A stretch of DNA of 64,000 nucleotides from Candidatus Rokuibacteriota bacterium (GCA_030647435.1 JAUSJX010000134.1:27649-91648); one strand, 5' to 3'. Positions 54,024 to 62,718 are shown, counted from the stretch's first letter. Made by a program: numbers and translations. Notes: generated by a model from the sequence alone, not told the origin.

Positions 54024-54254
54024 GTGCGCTGCTACTCCTGGAGGCTCGTTGAAGCGCTGTTCGTGGGCCTGCTGCTGGCGGCCTTGGCTGTCGCCTGGAG
54101 GGAGGGGCACTTGGCGTTGTGGCCCCACGGGCCCGCGGGCTCCGCCGTGTCGGCTCCGGCATCGCCGACAGAGCGCGACGGCGGGTGCCTCGATTCCGCG
54201 TTCGACGCCATGGCGGCGGATCACCATGGCGGCGCGGTGGTCACAGCCTGCTGA
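54024..54254 (+). CDS. Small single-helix hypothetical protein
   Basis: A 76-residue frame from GTG 54024 with one helix (LVEALFVGLLLAALAVAW) and a hydrophilic tail ending ADHHGGAVVTAC. No family is recognised. The helix is plausible, but the start codon and coding status are uncertain. It lies between the YedE and Sec-peroxiredoxin genes on the same strand. Confidence 0.35.
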   Translation: MRCYSWRLVEALFVGLLLAALAVAWREGHLALWPHGPAGSAVSAPASPTERDGGCLDSAFDAMAADHHGGAVVTAC

Positions 54255-54369
54255 GTGGCAGCTCCTCGCACCCGTGAGCACCGGCTGATGCCTGCTCCAC
54301 CCCAGCCCCCGGCTGGTACACTGGCCCCGGCAGCCCTCCGATTCCTGATGGAATGACAAGGAGCGACTG

Positions 54370-54864
54370 ATGACGAGAGCAGGCGCACGGATTCTTGACG
54401 GCGGGGAGATGTTTCCGGGCCTCTCGATGGACACCGTGAAGCACGGGCGCGTGGCGCTTCCGGAGGGGTTCGGGAACGGCTGGGGCGTCTTCCTGATCTA
54501 TCGCGCCCACTGGTGACCCTACTGCAAGCAGCAGTTGGCTGCTTTCGACCGGGCCCAGGACAAGCTGCAGGCTGAAGACATCCGCGCCATCGCTGCCTCC
54601 ACCGATCCGCAAGAGAAAGCGGCCGAGACAGTGGCCGAGCTCGGGCTGAGCATGCCCATAGGCTTCGGGCTGCCAGTCAAGGAGACGGCGGCGACGCTTG
54701 GGGCCTTCTTCGAGGAGGGTCGCGGCTTCCTGCACGCAACCGGATTTGTCGTCAAGCCTGACCGCACGATCGCGGTCGCCCAGTACAGCACGGGGCCGAT
54801 CGGCCGGCTTGTCTGGCAGGACGTGCTGGGCCTCGTCCAGCACTACAAGAAGCAGGCGCGCTGA
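54370..54864 (+). CDS. Peroxiredoxin/AhpC-like selenoprotein (WUPYC)
   Basis: A 164-residue redoxin. After MTRAGARILDGGEMFPGLSM the active site reads R-A-H-W-U49-P-Y-C52-K-Q-Q, with the TGA at 54514-54516 in the usual WCPYC position. After it DIRAIAASTDPQEKAAETV, the GFVVKPDRTIAVAQYSTGP strand and RLVWQDVLGLV follow, matching AhpC/TSA-type peroxiredoxin-like proteins. It lacks a signal peptide, so it probably works in the cytoplasm. A caller would report only the second part, without the active site. Confidence 0.87.
54526..54544 (+). promoter_or_regulatory. SECIS-like hairpin of the peroxiredoxin-like protein at 54370
   Basis: A perfect 7-bp stem AAGCAGC/GCTGCTT closes the loop AGTTG; the loop starts 16 nt after the TGA. 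Confidence 0.78.
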
Positions 54865-54935
54865 GCAGTCTCCGCGGTCGGATCCGCCAGCCGATGACAG
54901 CTGGCGGGTGCTTCGACGGCCTGACGGGAACGGGC

Positions 54936-55364
54936 TCAGCGGTTTGGGGTGGAGGCGTGCGCGCCTGTCGGAATCACCCAGAGGGTGTCGAGGTCTCGCA
55001 GCAGGTAGAGCGTCACGCACGCAGCCAGCATCGGCCAGGCGGCGAAGAAGAGGAGATTCGAGAACGGGTCCAGGTAATGACGCCACGCCGCGAGGGTGGA
55101 CCCAGCGTGCAGCAGCAGCAGCACGATAGCGTACGTGAAGCGCTTGAAGAGACCGGCGACGAAGGCCAGGATGACGAGCAGCTCGAGCCCGCCGATCACG
55201 TAGAAGGCCGTCGCGCCAAGGCCGCCGATGGCGAAAAAGAACGCATAGACCTGGGCCGCATGATCCGGGTTCACGAACTTGTCCAGTGTCCACATGAACA
55301 TGACGATGAACACACCCACCCGGAGCAGGAACAGGCAAGACGGAATACGATGCTCAACTGCCAT
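54936..55364 (-). CDS. DoxX-like membrane protein
   Basis: A 142-residue protein with four helices; LRVGVFIVMFMWTLDKFVNP and FFAIGGLGATAFYVIGGLELLVILAFVAGLF are typical of DoxX/SURF4-type proteins, key parts FMWTLDKFVNP and IGGLELLVILAF. Some DoxX relatives are quinol-linked thiosulfate or sulfur-oxidising subunits, which would fit the neighbouring YedE-type gene. Start ATG 55364. Divergent from the NrtS-like gene. Confidence 0.82.
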   Translation of the reverse strand: MAVEHRIPSCLFLLRVGVFIVMFMWTLDKFVNPDHAAQVYAFFFAIGGLGATAFYVIGGLELLVILAFVAGLFKRFTYAIVLLLLHAGSTLAAWRHYLDPFSNLLFFAAWPMLAACVTLYLLRDLDTLWVIPTGAHASTPNR

Positions 55365-55455
55365 GGCGGCCTCCTTGGCGGGCTCATCACCCCGGCATCG
55401 ACGGTTTTCTATCGAGTGGCCTACGGGCACGACACGTGCCGATAAGTCCGTTCCG

Positions 55456-55650
55456 ATGCTCCGGCGACCGTCGGCTGTGGCCGCCATCGTCGGAACTGTT
55501 CTTGTCGGAATCAATCAAGGTGACGCCATGTTCCACGGGCTGTGGCCGGCGTCGCTGCTGTGGAAAGTGCCGTTGATGTACGTTGTTCCATTCGCTGTCG
55601 CTTCAGTCGGCGCGCCGCTCAGCAGCCGCATCCAATCAACCGGCACTTGA
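55456..55650 (+). CDS. NrtS-like small membrane protein
   Basis: A 64-residue protein with two helices, VAAIVGTVLVGINQGDAMF and a second with WKVPLMYVVPFAVASVGA. The pattern INQGDA...W..P..Y.VPF.VAS matches NrtS, a small nitrate/nitrite transport-associated protein. Function is uncertain; no nitrate genes lie nearby. Confidence 0.7.
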   Translation: MLRRPSAVAAIVGTVLVGINQGDAMFHGLWPASLLWKVPLMYVVPFAVASVGAPLSSRIQSTGT

Positions 55651-56061
55651 GCCCCCTTGAGAAGGGCTGGCCTTGTTAGGTGGAAACACCCGGCTGGCGC
55701 CTCTTATTCCCGCAACGTCCGTGCCGCAAGACTTTCTAAGGTGAGCAGTTTGGGCCCGTGGCGCAGAGAACCTGACGTTTGGTCCACGGTTGCGCTGGTC
55801 GGCGGCAAATCACGATCGTGGCGACTAGACGCGCTCGAAGGCCTGGGGCGGCTTTGGCATCTTGAGCCGCAGCCCCGCCATGAAGACGAGGCAGGCGCGG
55901 GCGCCGAGGGCGAGCAGCCTGTCGCGGTCCAGGGTTGAGCGGGTGTGCCGCTCTGCGGAGGCAAGCGCTTGCTTCCCGTGGGGGCCTCGGCTATAACTAG
56001 GGCCTCTCGTTGGCCCGTGCCCCGGACGTTCTTCACCAGCAGCGAAGGAGGGTGGCGCTTC
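55651..56061. other. Intergenic region of about 410 bp before the Liv operon
   Basis: No convincing gene. A short minus-strand stretch near 55828-55940 (RDRLLALGARACLVFMAGLR, in a longer frame) looks a little like a protein tail but has no family I recognise. The promoter of the downstream transporter should be here. Confidence 0.45.
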
Positions 56062-57261
56062 ATGAAGATATTCAAGGTCATCACGTTGGCAGTGCTGGCG
56101 GCGTTTGCAGGAGCCCTCGCGGTCGGGGCGCCGCAGGCGCAGACGAAGGAGCCCATCAAGGTCGGCCTCATCCAGCCGCTGTCGGGGCCCGTCGCCGCGT
56201 CCGGCTCCTACATCACCAACGCTGCCAAGATCGCCGCGGACCGGATCAACGCCAAGGGCGGTGTGCTCGGCCGCCCGCTCGAGCTGGTCATCGAGGACAA
56301 CAAGTCCGATCCGGCCGAGACCCGCAACGCGGCCGAGAAGCTCATCGTGCGCGATAAGGTGCCGGTGATTATCGGAGCGTGGGGCTCGTCCATGACGCTC
56401 GCCATGATGCCGCTGGCCGCCCAGCACGGCGTTCCGATTGTTGTCGAGACCTCCAGCTCCGGCAAGATCACCGACCCCAAGACGCCCGGCCAGAAGGTCG
56501 TCAGCCGCATCAGCCCGACCAGCGAGCTCGAGGCCGTCGGTGCCGGCGCCCTCATCCCGAAGCTCGGCATGAAGAAGATCGGCTACATGGCGGTGAACAC
56601 CGACTGGGGCCGCGGGGCCGTGGTCGCCTTCGGCGAGGCCTTCAAGAAGAACGGCGCCACGATTGAGGCGGTCGAGTACGTGGGCCAAGCCGACACCGAC
56701 TTCTACGCCCAGCTGACGAAGTTCAAGGCGGCCGGTGTGGACAGCATCGTCATCACCGACGACGCGCCGAAGACCGCGAAGATGCTCCAGCAGATGAAGG
56801 AGCTCGGCCTCAACGTCAAGGTGCTCGTGACAGGCGGCTCGGCGTGGCCCGATTCCATCATCCAGCTGGCGGGCCCGAAGGCGGCCGAGGGGACGATGTT
56901 CATCAACTTCTACAACCCGTACGACCACGCCATGGCGGGCGACCCGGACGCCAGCAAGGCCTATGTCGAGGAGTGGAAGAAGCGCAACCTGCCGTGGATC
57001 GGCATCGTCGAGGGCATGCGCGGCTTCGACGCGGTCAACGTGGTCGCCAAGGCCATCGAGGCGGCCAAGGAGCCGACGGCGCCCAAGATCATGGCGGCGC
57101 TCAAGACACTCGAGATGCTCGGCCTCTACGGCCTGAACAAGTTCGACCAGAACGGGCAGAGCTACTGCAACATCATCGTGGCGCAGGTCAAGGACGGCAA
57201 GTACTCCGTCGTGGCCATGACGCCCAGCTCCAAGCTGTGGGAGATGTCCGCCGCCAAGTAG
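56062..57261 (+). CDS. Branched-chain amino acid-type ABC transporter substrate-binding protein
   Basis: A 399-residue periplasmic LivK-type binding protein. Signal peptide about 1-27 (ITLAVLAAFAGALAVGAPQAQ). Mature part begins KEPIKVGLIQPLSGPVAASG, key part GLIQPLSGP, followed by AADRINAKGGVLGR and ENNKSDP-like EDNKSDPAETRN, as in the family. Ligand class is likely amino acid or related amide. ATG 56062 has AAGGAGGGTGG upstream. A strong hairpin separates it from the permease genes. Confidence 0.92.
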   Translation: MKIFKVITLAVLAAFAGALAVGAPQAQTKEPIKVGLIQPLSGPVAASGSYITNAAKIAADRINAKGGVLGRPLELVIEDNKSDPAETRNAAEKLIVRDKVPVIIGAWGSSMTLAMMPLAAQHGVPIVVETSSSGKITDPKTPGQKVVSRISPTSELEAVGAGALIPKLGMKKIGYMAVNTDWGRGAVVAFGEAFKKNGATIEAVEYVGQADTDFYAQLTKFKAAGVDSIVITDDAPKTAKMLQQMKELGLNVKVLVTGGSAWPDSIIQLAGPKAAEGTMFINFYNPYDHAMAGDPDASKAYVEEWKKRNLPWIGIVEGMRGFDAVNVVAKAIEAAKEPTAPKIMAALKTLEMLGLYGLNKFDQNGQSYCNIIVAQVKDGKYSVVAMTPSSKLWEMSAAK

Positions 57262-57320
57262 CGGCGGCCGATTTCCTGGAAACACGCGCGGCTGGAAACA
57301 CGCCGGCCGGCAGCACGCGC

Positions 57321-57346
57321 GGCGGGCGCCCGTTTGGGCGCCCGCC
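57321..57346 (+). terminator. Hairpin between the binding-protein and permease genes
   Basis: GGCGGGCGCCC and GGGCGCCCGCC form a perfect 11-bp stem around GTTT, followed by gtctttg. In ABC operons such a structure lowers expression of the permease and ATPase genes or protects the binding-protein mRNA. Confidence 0.8.
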
Positions 57347-57358
57347 GTCTTTGCGCCC

Positions 57359-58234
57359 ATGATCGCCGAGCTCGTCCAGCACGTCGTCAACGGCCTCATC
57401 CTGGGGGGCGGCTATGCCCTGATGGGGATCGGCCTCACCCTCATCTTCGGCATCATGCGCGTGGTCAACTTCGCCCACGGCGAGCTCTTCATGCTGGGCG
57501 CCTTCTTCCTCTACACGCTCTTCTCGCTGTGGGGCGTCAATTTCTTCGTCGCGTGCCTCCTGGCGGTGACGGGCGTCGCGCTCGTCGGCGCGGTCGTGGA
57601 GCGGCTGATCCTGCGACGCCTGCGCGATCAGCCCATCGAGATCCCCATGCTCGCCATGGTGGCGCTGTCCGTCATCATCCAGAACGCGGCGATCCTCATC
57701 TGGGACCCGTCGCCGAAGACCATCAGGCACCCGTTCTCCCCGGTGCCGCTGACCTTCGGGACCATCCACGTGGTCGCGATCCGCGTCTTCGCGGGCGCCG
57801 TCGCCGTCGCGCTGATCGTGGGCGCGCACCTGTTCATCCAGAAGACGCGGCTCGGGCGGGCCATGCGCGCCACCTTCCAGGACACCGACATGGCGCGGCT
57901 GACGGGCGTGGACGTGGACCGCATCTACATGTTCACGTTCGGCTTCGGCGCGGCGCTGGCGGGCGCCTCGGGCGCGCTCCTGGGCGCCGTCTTCTGGGTG
58001 TACCCCGCGATGGGGGACTTGGCGGCGCTCAAGTCCTTCGCCGTCGTCATCATGGGCGGGCTCGGCAACTTCCTGGGCGCCATCGTGGGCGGCCTGCTCC
58101 TTGGCGTGGCCGAGAGCCTGGGCGCCGGCTACATCTCCTCCGGCTACAAGGACGCGATCGGCTTCGTCCTCATCATCCTGCTTCTCGTGTGGCGGCCGCA
58201 GGGCCTCTTCGTCACGAAGGGGCTGCCACGGTGA
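57359..58234 (+). CDS. livH: LivH-type ABC transporter permease
   Basis: A 291-residue permease with about eight helices. LVQHVVNGLILGGGYALMGIGLTLIFG at the start and the FAHGELFMLGAF motif are typical, and a C-terminal ASGALLGAVFWVYPAMG completes the EAA-like region. It starts 12 bp after the hairpin; its stop overlaps the next start (GTGA). Works with the LivM-LivG fusion and LivF. Confidence 0.94.
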   Translation: MIAELVQHVVNGLILGGGYALMGIGLTLIFGIMRVVNFAHGELFMLGAFFLYTLFSLWGVNFFVACLLAVTGVALVGAVVERLILRRLRDQPIEIPMLAMVALSVIIQNAAILIWDPSPKTIRHPFSPVPLTFGTIHVVAIRVFAGAVAVALIVGAHLFIQKTRLGRAMRATFQDTDMARLTGVDVDRIYMFTFGFGAALAGASGALLGAVFWVYPAMGDLAALKSFAVVIMGGLGNFLGAIVGGLLLGVAESLGAGYISSGYKDAIGFVLIILLLVWRPQGLFVTKGLPR

Positions 58235-60006
58235 GCTCCACGGTGCCCTGGGGGTTTGCGGCTGCCGCGCTGCTGTTGGTACTGCCGCTTCTCGGCGTGG
58301 ACGACTACTACCTCCACCTGCTCATCATGGGCGGCATCTTCTTCCTGCTGTCGGCCGGCATGAACCTCCTCCTGGCAGCCGGCCAGCTGAACCTCGGCCA
58401 CACGGCGTTCTTCGGTATCGGCGCCTACGCGTCGGGACTGCTCTCGCTCCACTTCGGCCTCTCGCCTGTCTTCACGCTGCCGGCGGCGGCCCTCGTCTCG
58501 GGTGTGGCAGGCTGGCTCCTCGGCATGGTCACGCTCAGGCTCCGGGGCGCCTACTTCGTGCTCGTGACGATCGGCTTCGCCGAGGTGACCCGGCTCGTGG
58601 CGACCAACTGGATGGACCTGACCCAGGGGCCCATGGGCCTCGCCGGCGTGCCGCCCTTCAATCTCGGCGCCGAGCGCTTCACACTCACCGGCAAGCGCGA
58701 CTACTACTACCTCATGGTGGTCCTTGCGGGCGCGACGCTGTGGGTGACGGCGCGGCTTCTGCGCTCGCGCGTGGGGCGCGCGCTCCGCGCCGTGCGCGAG
58801 AACGAAAGCCTGGCCGAGTCCTCGGGGATCAGCGCCTACCGCCACACCATGCTGGCGATGGTGGTCTCGTGCCTCCTGGCCGGCGCCGGCGGCGGTTTCT
58901 ACGCCCACTACATCACCTTTCTCTCCCCCGAGCTCTTCGGCTTCCAGAACACGGTTACGATGGCCGTCATGGTCGTCGCGGGCGGTCAGGGCACCGTGCT
59001 TGGCCCCGCGGTGGGCGCGCTCGTCTTCACCTTCGTGCCCGAGCTGCTGCGGATGGCGGCTTTCTACCGCATGCTGCTCTACGGCGTCATCCTGCTCCTG
59101 GTGGTGATGTTCATGCCCAGGGGACTCGTGTTCTATCTTCGCAGGCTCGTCGTTGCGGGCGCGCCTGCGCCTGCCGAGCCGGGGTCCGGCGGCGCGGCGT
59201 TCGAGGCGGGTATCGGCGCCCCGGCGCCGGGCCCGGCGCTCTCGGTGCGGGATGTCACGGTGCGCTTCGGCGGCCTCGCGGCCGTCGAAGGGCTCAGCCT
59301 CGATCTCGGCCGCGGCGAGATCCTGGCGCTCATCGGCCCCAACGGCGCCGGCAAGTCCACGGCCTTCAACGTCGTCACGGGCTTCCAGCCGCCCGATGCG
59401 GGGCGCGTGCATTTCGAGGGCGCGGACATCACGGCCGAGCCGCCCTACCGGATCGCGGAGCGCGGCCTCGTGCGCATGTTCCAGCGCACGAGCCTCTTCC
59501 CGGAAGCCGCCGTGCTCGACAACGTGCTGACCGCATGCCACAGGCTCGCCCGCACGGGCCTGCGCGACGTGCTCCTCATGACCCGCTCACATCGTTTGGA
59601 GGAGCACCGCCTCGAGGAACGGGCGCGGACCCTCCTTGCCTTCGTGGGGCTCGGCCACAAGGGAGACGAGCCGGCGCGCAGCCTGTCGTGCGGGGAGCAG
59701 CGGCTGCTGGGACTCGCCATCGCGCTGGCGCCGGCGCCGTCGGTGCTGCTGCTCGACGAGCCGGCGGCCGGCCTCAACGCCGTCGAGACCGAACGGCTCA
59801 TGCGCCTGATCGAGGGCATCCGCGCGCGAGGCCTCTCCGTCCTGCTCGTCGAGCACGACATGAAGCTCGTCATGGGCATATGCGACCGCGTGGTGGTGCT
59901 GAACTACGGGGTGAAGATCGCCGAGGGGACGCCGGCCGAGATCCAGCGCCACGCCGAGGTGATCCGCGCCTACCTGGGGTCGGGAGACGCTTTTGCTCGT
60001 CCTTGA
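58231..60006 (+). CDS. LivM permease fused to LivG ATP-binding protein
   Basis: A 591-residue fusion. Residues about 1-310 are the LivM permease (GGIFFLLSAGMNLLLAAGQLNLG in the first helices, NLGHTAFFGIGAY as signature). A linker rich in Ala/Pro/Gly (about 311-333) leads to the LivG ATPase, with Walker A GPNGAGKST, the signature LSCGEQRLLGLA and Walker B VLLLDEPAAGLNAVE. In most bacteria these are separate genes; the fusion is in frame and both parts look intact. Start GTG 58231 overlaps the livH stop. It ends overlapping livF. Confidence 0.93.
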   Translation: MSSTVPWGFAAAALLLVLPLLGVDDYYLHLLIMGGIFFLLSAGMNLLLAAGQLNLGHTAFFGIGAYASGLLSLHFGLSPVFTLPAAALVSGVAGWLLGMVTLRLRGAYFVLVTIGFAEVTRLVATNWMDLTQGPMGLAGVPPFNLGAERFTLTGKRDYYYLMVVLAGATLWVTARLLRSRVGRALRAVRENESLAESSGISAYRHTMLAMVVSCLLAGAGGGFYAHYITFLSPELFGFQNTVTMAVMVVAGGQGTVLGPAVGALVFTFVPELLRMAAFYRMLLYGVILLLVVMFMPRGLVFYLRRLVVAGAPAPAEPGSGGAAFEAGIGAPAPGPALSVRDVTVRFGGLAAVEGLSLDLGRGEILALIGPNGAGKSTAFNVVTGFQPPDAGRVHFEGADITAEPPYRIAERGLVRMFQRTSLFPEAAVLDNVLTACHRLARTGLRDVLLMTRSHRLEEHRLEERARTLLAFVGLGHKGDEPARSLSCGEQRLLGLAIALAPAPSVLLLDEPAAGLNAVETERLMRLIEGIRARGLSVLLVEHDMKLVMGICDRVVVLNYGVKIAEGTPAEIQRHAEVIRAYLGSGDAFARP

Positions 60007-60697
60007 CGGGATCTCCGTGGGCTACGGGCCGGTGGAGGTGCTCCACCAGGTCAGCCTCCGCGTTGCCGAGGGCGAGCTGGTCTGCCTCCTCGGCGCCAAC
60101 GGCGCCGGCAAGAGCACCACGGTGCGGACGATCTCGGGCCTCCTCCGTCCGACGGCGGGTGCGATCACCTTCCTTGGCGAGAGGCTCGATGGCCGCCCGG
60201 CCCACGCCGTGCTCAAGCGCGGCATCGCCCAGTGCCCCGAGGGGCGGCGGATCTTCCCCGAGATGACGGTGCAGGAAAACCTCGAGATGGGCGCGTACGT
60301 GCGTGGACGTGAGGGCGCGGGCCCCGACGACCTCGAGCGCGTCTTCCACCACTTCCCGCGGCTCAAGGAGCGCGCGCGGCAGCTCGGCGGCACGCTCTCG
60401 GGCGGCGAGCAACAGATGCTGGCCATCGCCCGCGCGCTCATGTCGGCCCCGCGGCTCCTCCTGCTGGACGAGCCGTCACTCGGGCTCGCGCCGACCATGG
60501 TCGAGACGGTCTTCCGTGTGATCGCGGAGATCCGGCGGCAGGGCGTGACCGTCCTGATGGTGGAGCAGAACGCGGCGCTGGCGCTTCGGATGGCCGACCG
60601 GGCCTACGTCATGGAGAGCGGACGCATCGCGCTCGAGGGCGCCGCCCGCGACCTGCTCGACAACGCCGACGTCCGCCGCGCCTACTTGGGCGGCTAG
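59993..60697 (+). CDS. livF: LivF-type ABC transporter ATP-binding protein
   Basis: A 234-residue ATPase with Walker A GANGAGKST, signature LSGGEQQMLAIARAL and Walker B LLLLDEPSLGLAP. Typical for LivF is the short length and CPEGRRIFPEMTVQENLEMGA, key part EGRRIFPEMTVQENL. Start TTG 59993 overlaps the fusion gene by 14 bases. Last gene of the transporter operon; convergent with the alcohol dehydrogenase. Confidence 0.94.
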   Translation: MLVLDGISVGYGPVEVLHQVSLRVAEGELVCLLGANGAGKSTTVRTISGLLRPTAGAITFLGERLDGRPAHAVLKRGIAQCPEGRRIFPEMTVQENLEMGAYVRGREGAGPDDLERVFHHFPRLKERARQLGGTLSGGEQQMLAIARALMSAPRLLLLDEPSLGLAPTMVETVFRVIAEIRRQGVTVLMVEQNAALALRMADRAYVMESGRIALEGAARDLLDNADVRRAYLGG

Positions 60698-60718
60698 CGC
60701 CGGCGGCCCTGCGCGGGC

Positions 60719-61720
60719 TCAGCCGACCATCAGGACGGCCGTCGCTTCCACCTCCGACGACTTGATGTCGGCCAGCGCGCGGTTGGCATCGGCAAGCGCG
60801 TAGCGGGTCACGCGGGGCCGGATGGGGATGGCCGCGGCCTCGGCCAGGAGGGCTTCGCCGTCGGCGCGCGTGTTGGCGGTCACGCTTTGGAGCGTCTTCT
60901 CCCAGAAGAGGTGGGGCTCATAGGACATGGCGGGCAGGTCCGTCATGTGGATGCCCGCGAGCGCCGCCGTGCCGCCCTTGTCGAGGTCGCGGAGGGCGAC
61001 GGGCACGAGCCCGCCCACCGGCGCGAAGACGATGGCGGCATCGAGCTTGTCGGGCAGCGGATCGCCCGGCGCGCCCGCCCAGGCGGCGCCGAGGTCGAGC
61101 GCCAGCCGTTGGCGGGCGGGCTCGCGCGTCGCGACGTAGACGGCGCAGCCCCAGTGGCGCGCGACCTGGAGCGTGATGTGCGCGGAGGAGCCGAAGCCGT
61201 AGAGGCCGAGCCTGCCGCCTCGCGGCACCCGGCTGCGCTGGAGCGCCCTGTAGCCGATGATGCCGGCGCAGAGGAGGGGGGCCGTCTCGGCGTCGTCGAA
61301 TACCGGGGGGATCGCGTAGGCGAAGGCCTCCGGGACGCATGCGTACTCGGCGTAGCCTCCGTCGTGGGTCCACCCCGTGTACGTGGAATCGGCGCAGAGA
61401 TTCTCCCGACCCGAGAGGCAGAAGCGGCAGCGCCCGCAGGTCGAGCGAAGCCATGCGATCCCGACGCGGTCACCTATGCTGAAGCGCGCGGCGCCGGGGC
61501 CGAGCGAGTCGACCGTCCCCACGACCTGGTGCCCCGGGATCAGCGGGAGCCGCCGCGCCGGCAGGTCGCCCTCGACCACGTGGATGTCCGTGCGGCACGC
61601 GCCGCAGGCCCGCACGCGCACCCGCGCTTCCCCCGGGCCAGGCTCGGGGATGGGCCGGTCGGCCGGCGAGAGCGGCGATGTCTCGACCGCGGCCTGGCTG
61701 GTCAGCACCATAGCGCGCAT
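60719..61720 (-). CDS. Zinc-dependent alcohol dehydrogenase-family protein
   Basis: A 333-residue medium-chain dehydrogenase/reductase. The catalytic zinc lies at ACGACRTDIHVVEGD and GHQVVG; the structural zinc has the four Cys of TCGRCRFCLSGRENLC. The nucleotide-binding fold follows near GLYGFGSSAHIT (instead of the usual GxGxxG), so cofactor binding may differ slightly. It oxidises an alcohol or reduces an aldehyde with NAD(P). Function in the cell is unknown. Confidence 0.9.
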   Translation of the reverse strand: MRAMVLTSQAAVETSPLSPADRPIPEPGPGEARVRVRACGACRTDIHVVEGDLPARRLPLIPGHQVVGTVDSLGPGAARFSIGDRVGIAWLRSTCGRCRFCLSGRENLCADSTYTGWTHDGGYAEYACVPEAFAYAIPPVFDDAETAPLLCAGIIGYRALQRSRVPRGGRLGLYGFGSSAHITLQVARHWGCAVYVATREPARQRLALDLGAAWAGAPGDPLPDKLDAAIVFAPVGGLVPVALRDLDKGGTAALAGIHMTDLPAMSYEPHLFWEKTLQSVTANTRADGEALLAEAAAIPIRPRVTRYALADANRALADIKSSEVEATAVLMVG

Positions 61721-61837
61721 GCGCCGGATTGTCCCACAGAGTGAGGACTTGCGACCCGCGCGGGGACCGGGGTAGGCTTAGGGCGGCTCGCGGCCAGGCG
61801 GGCTCCTGACCAGGCAGGGTACTTGAAGGAGGAGTCC

Positions 61838-62264
61838 ATGGGCGGACTCGGCGGCAAGGTCGCCATCATCGGCACCGGCACCATCAAGTTCAGGGAGAAC
61901 TTCCACCAGAGCCTCTCCGACATGATCTTCGAGGCCGTGAACCTCCCGATCCCGGTCACGCGGGTGGCGGCGTACTGCGCGACGGGCATCGAGGCCGTGC
62001 GCAACGCCGCGCTGGCGGTGGCCTCGGGCGAGTACGACCTGGTGCTCACGGTGGGGGCCGAGAAGATGCGCGAGGGGCCCTCCCGCGGCTCGCTCGTCGC
62101 GCAGGCCGTGAACCGGGGGCATCCCGTGCTGGCCAAGGGCCGGACCGCGCCGGGCATGTTCGCGCTCGTCGCGACGCGCTCCTTCAAGGCGTACGGGGCG
62201 GGGGAGGAGGCGCTCGGGGCGGTGGCGACGAAGAACCACTACCACGGCTTCCTCAACCCCAGAG
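61838..62264 (+). pseudogene. Truncated thiolase-family protein
   Basis: The frame starts MGGLGGKVAIIGTGTIKFREN, key part IIGTGTIKFREN, with GAAGGAGGAG upstream. After DMIFEAVN it jumps to LPIPVTRVAAYCATGIEAVRNAA, where relatives have about 40 more residues. It then runs normally ([30 protein letters not shown]) until [10 protein letters not shown] at about 62262, where homology ends abruptly. Full thiolase-like lipid-transfer proteins are about 400 residues, so two thirds are missing. The 3' border is the start of the integron integrase remnant; the open frame running on to 62734 is not thiolase. Confidence 0.72.
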
Positions 62265-62265
62265 C

Positions 62266-62543
62266 GTCTCACCGGCCAGCGTCGCCGTCACCACCTCCAT
62301 GCATCCGTTCTCCAGCGCGCGGTGAAGGATGCGGTCCGCGGCGCCGGGATTGCCACGCAGGCCACCTGCCACACCGTCCGGCATTCGTGTGCCACCCACC
62401 TGCTGGAAGAGAGCCACGATATCCGCACCGTGCAGGAACTGCTCGGCCACTCAGACGGCAGCACCACGAGGATCTACACCCACGTGCTCAACCGAGGACC
62501 GGCCGGGGTCCGCAGCCCCGCCGACCGGCTGTTCCTGTCATGA
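62266..62543 (+). pseudogene. C-terminal remnant of an integron integrase
   Basis: A tyrosine-recombinase fragment of about 90 residues: [61 protein letters not shown] and [17 protein letters not shown]. The catalytic HxxRH (HTVRH), the second His box and the nucleophile Tyr in IYTHV are all present, and the last motif is specific to integron integrases. The N-terminal two thirds are gone, replaced by the thiolase fragment. It points in the same direction as the cassettes that follow. Confidence 0.8.
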
Positions 62544-62718
62544 CCTCAGCGGCTGGGAAACACATCGGGCTGGCCGCGGAGGCCCAGGTGACATCGTGCA
62601 GTGCCTTGCGGTGTATCACGGCAAGGGAACGAAGGCGTGCCCTGCAAGGTCGCGGAAACGCGGGTGCCGACGGAGCTCGGCCGGGCTCGTTCGTCGTGCT
62701 ATACAGAACTACGCAGCC

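Noticed and set aside
54252..54357. TGC-TGA at the end of the small protein at 54024 as a ninth Sec site.
   Set aside because: Readthrough would add an unstructured Pro/Ala tail, no homologous Cys pair is known and the hairpin behind it is only about 4 bp.
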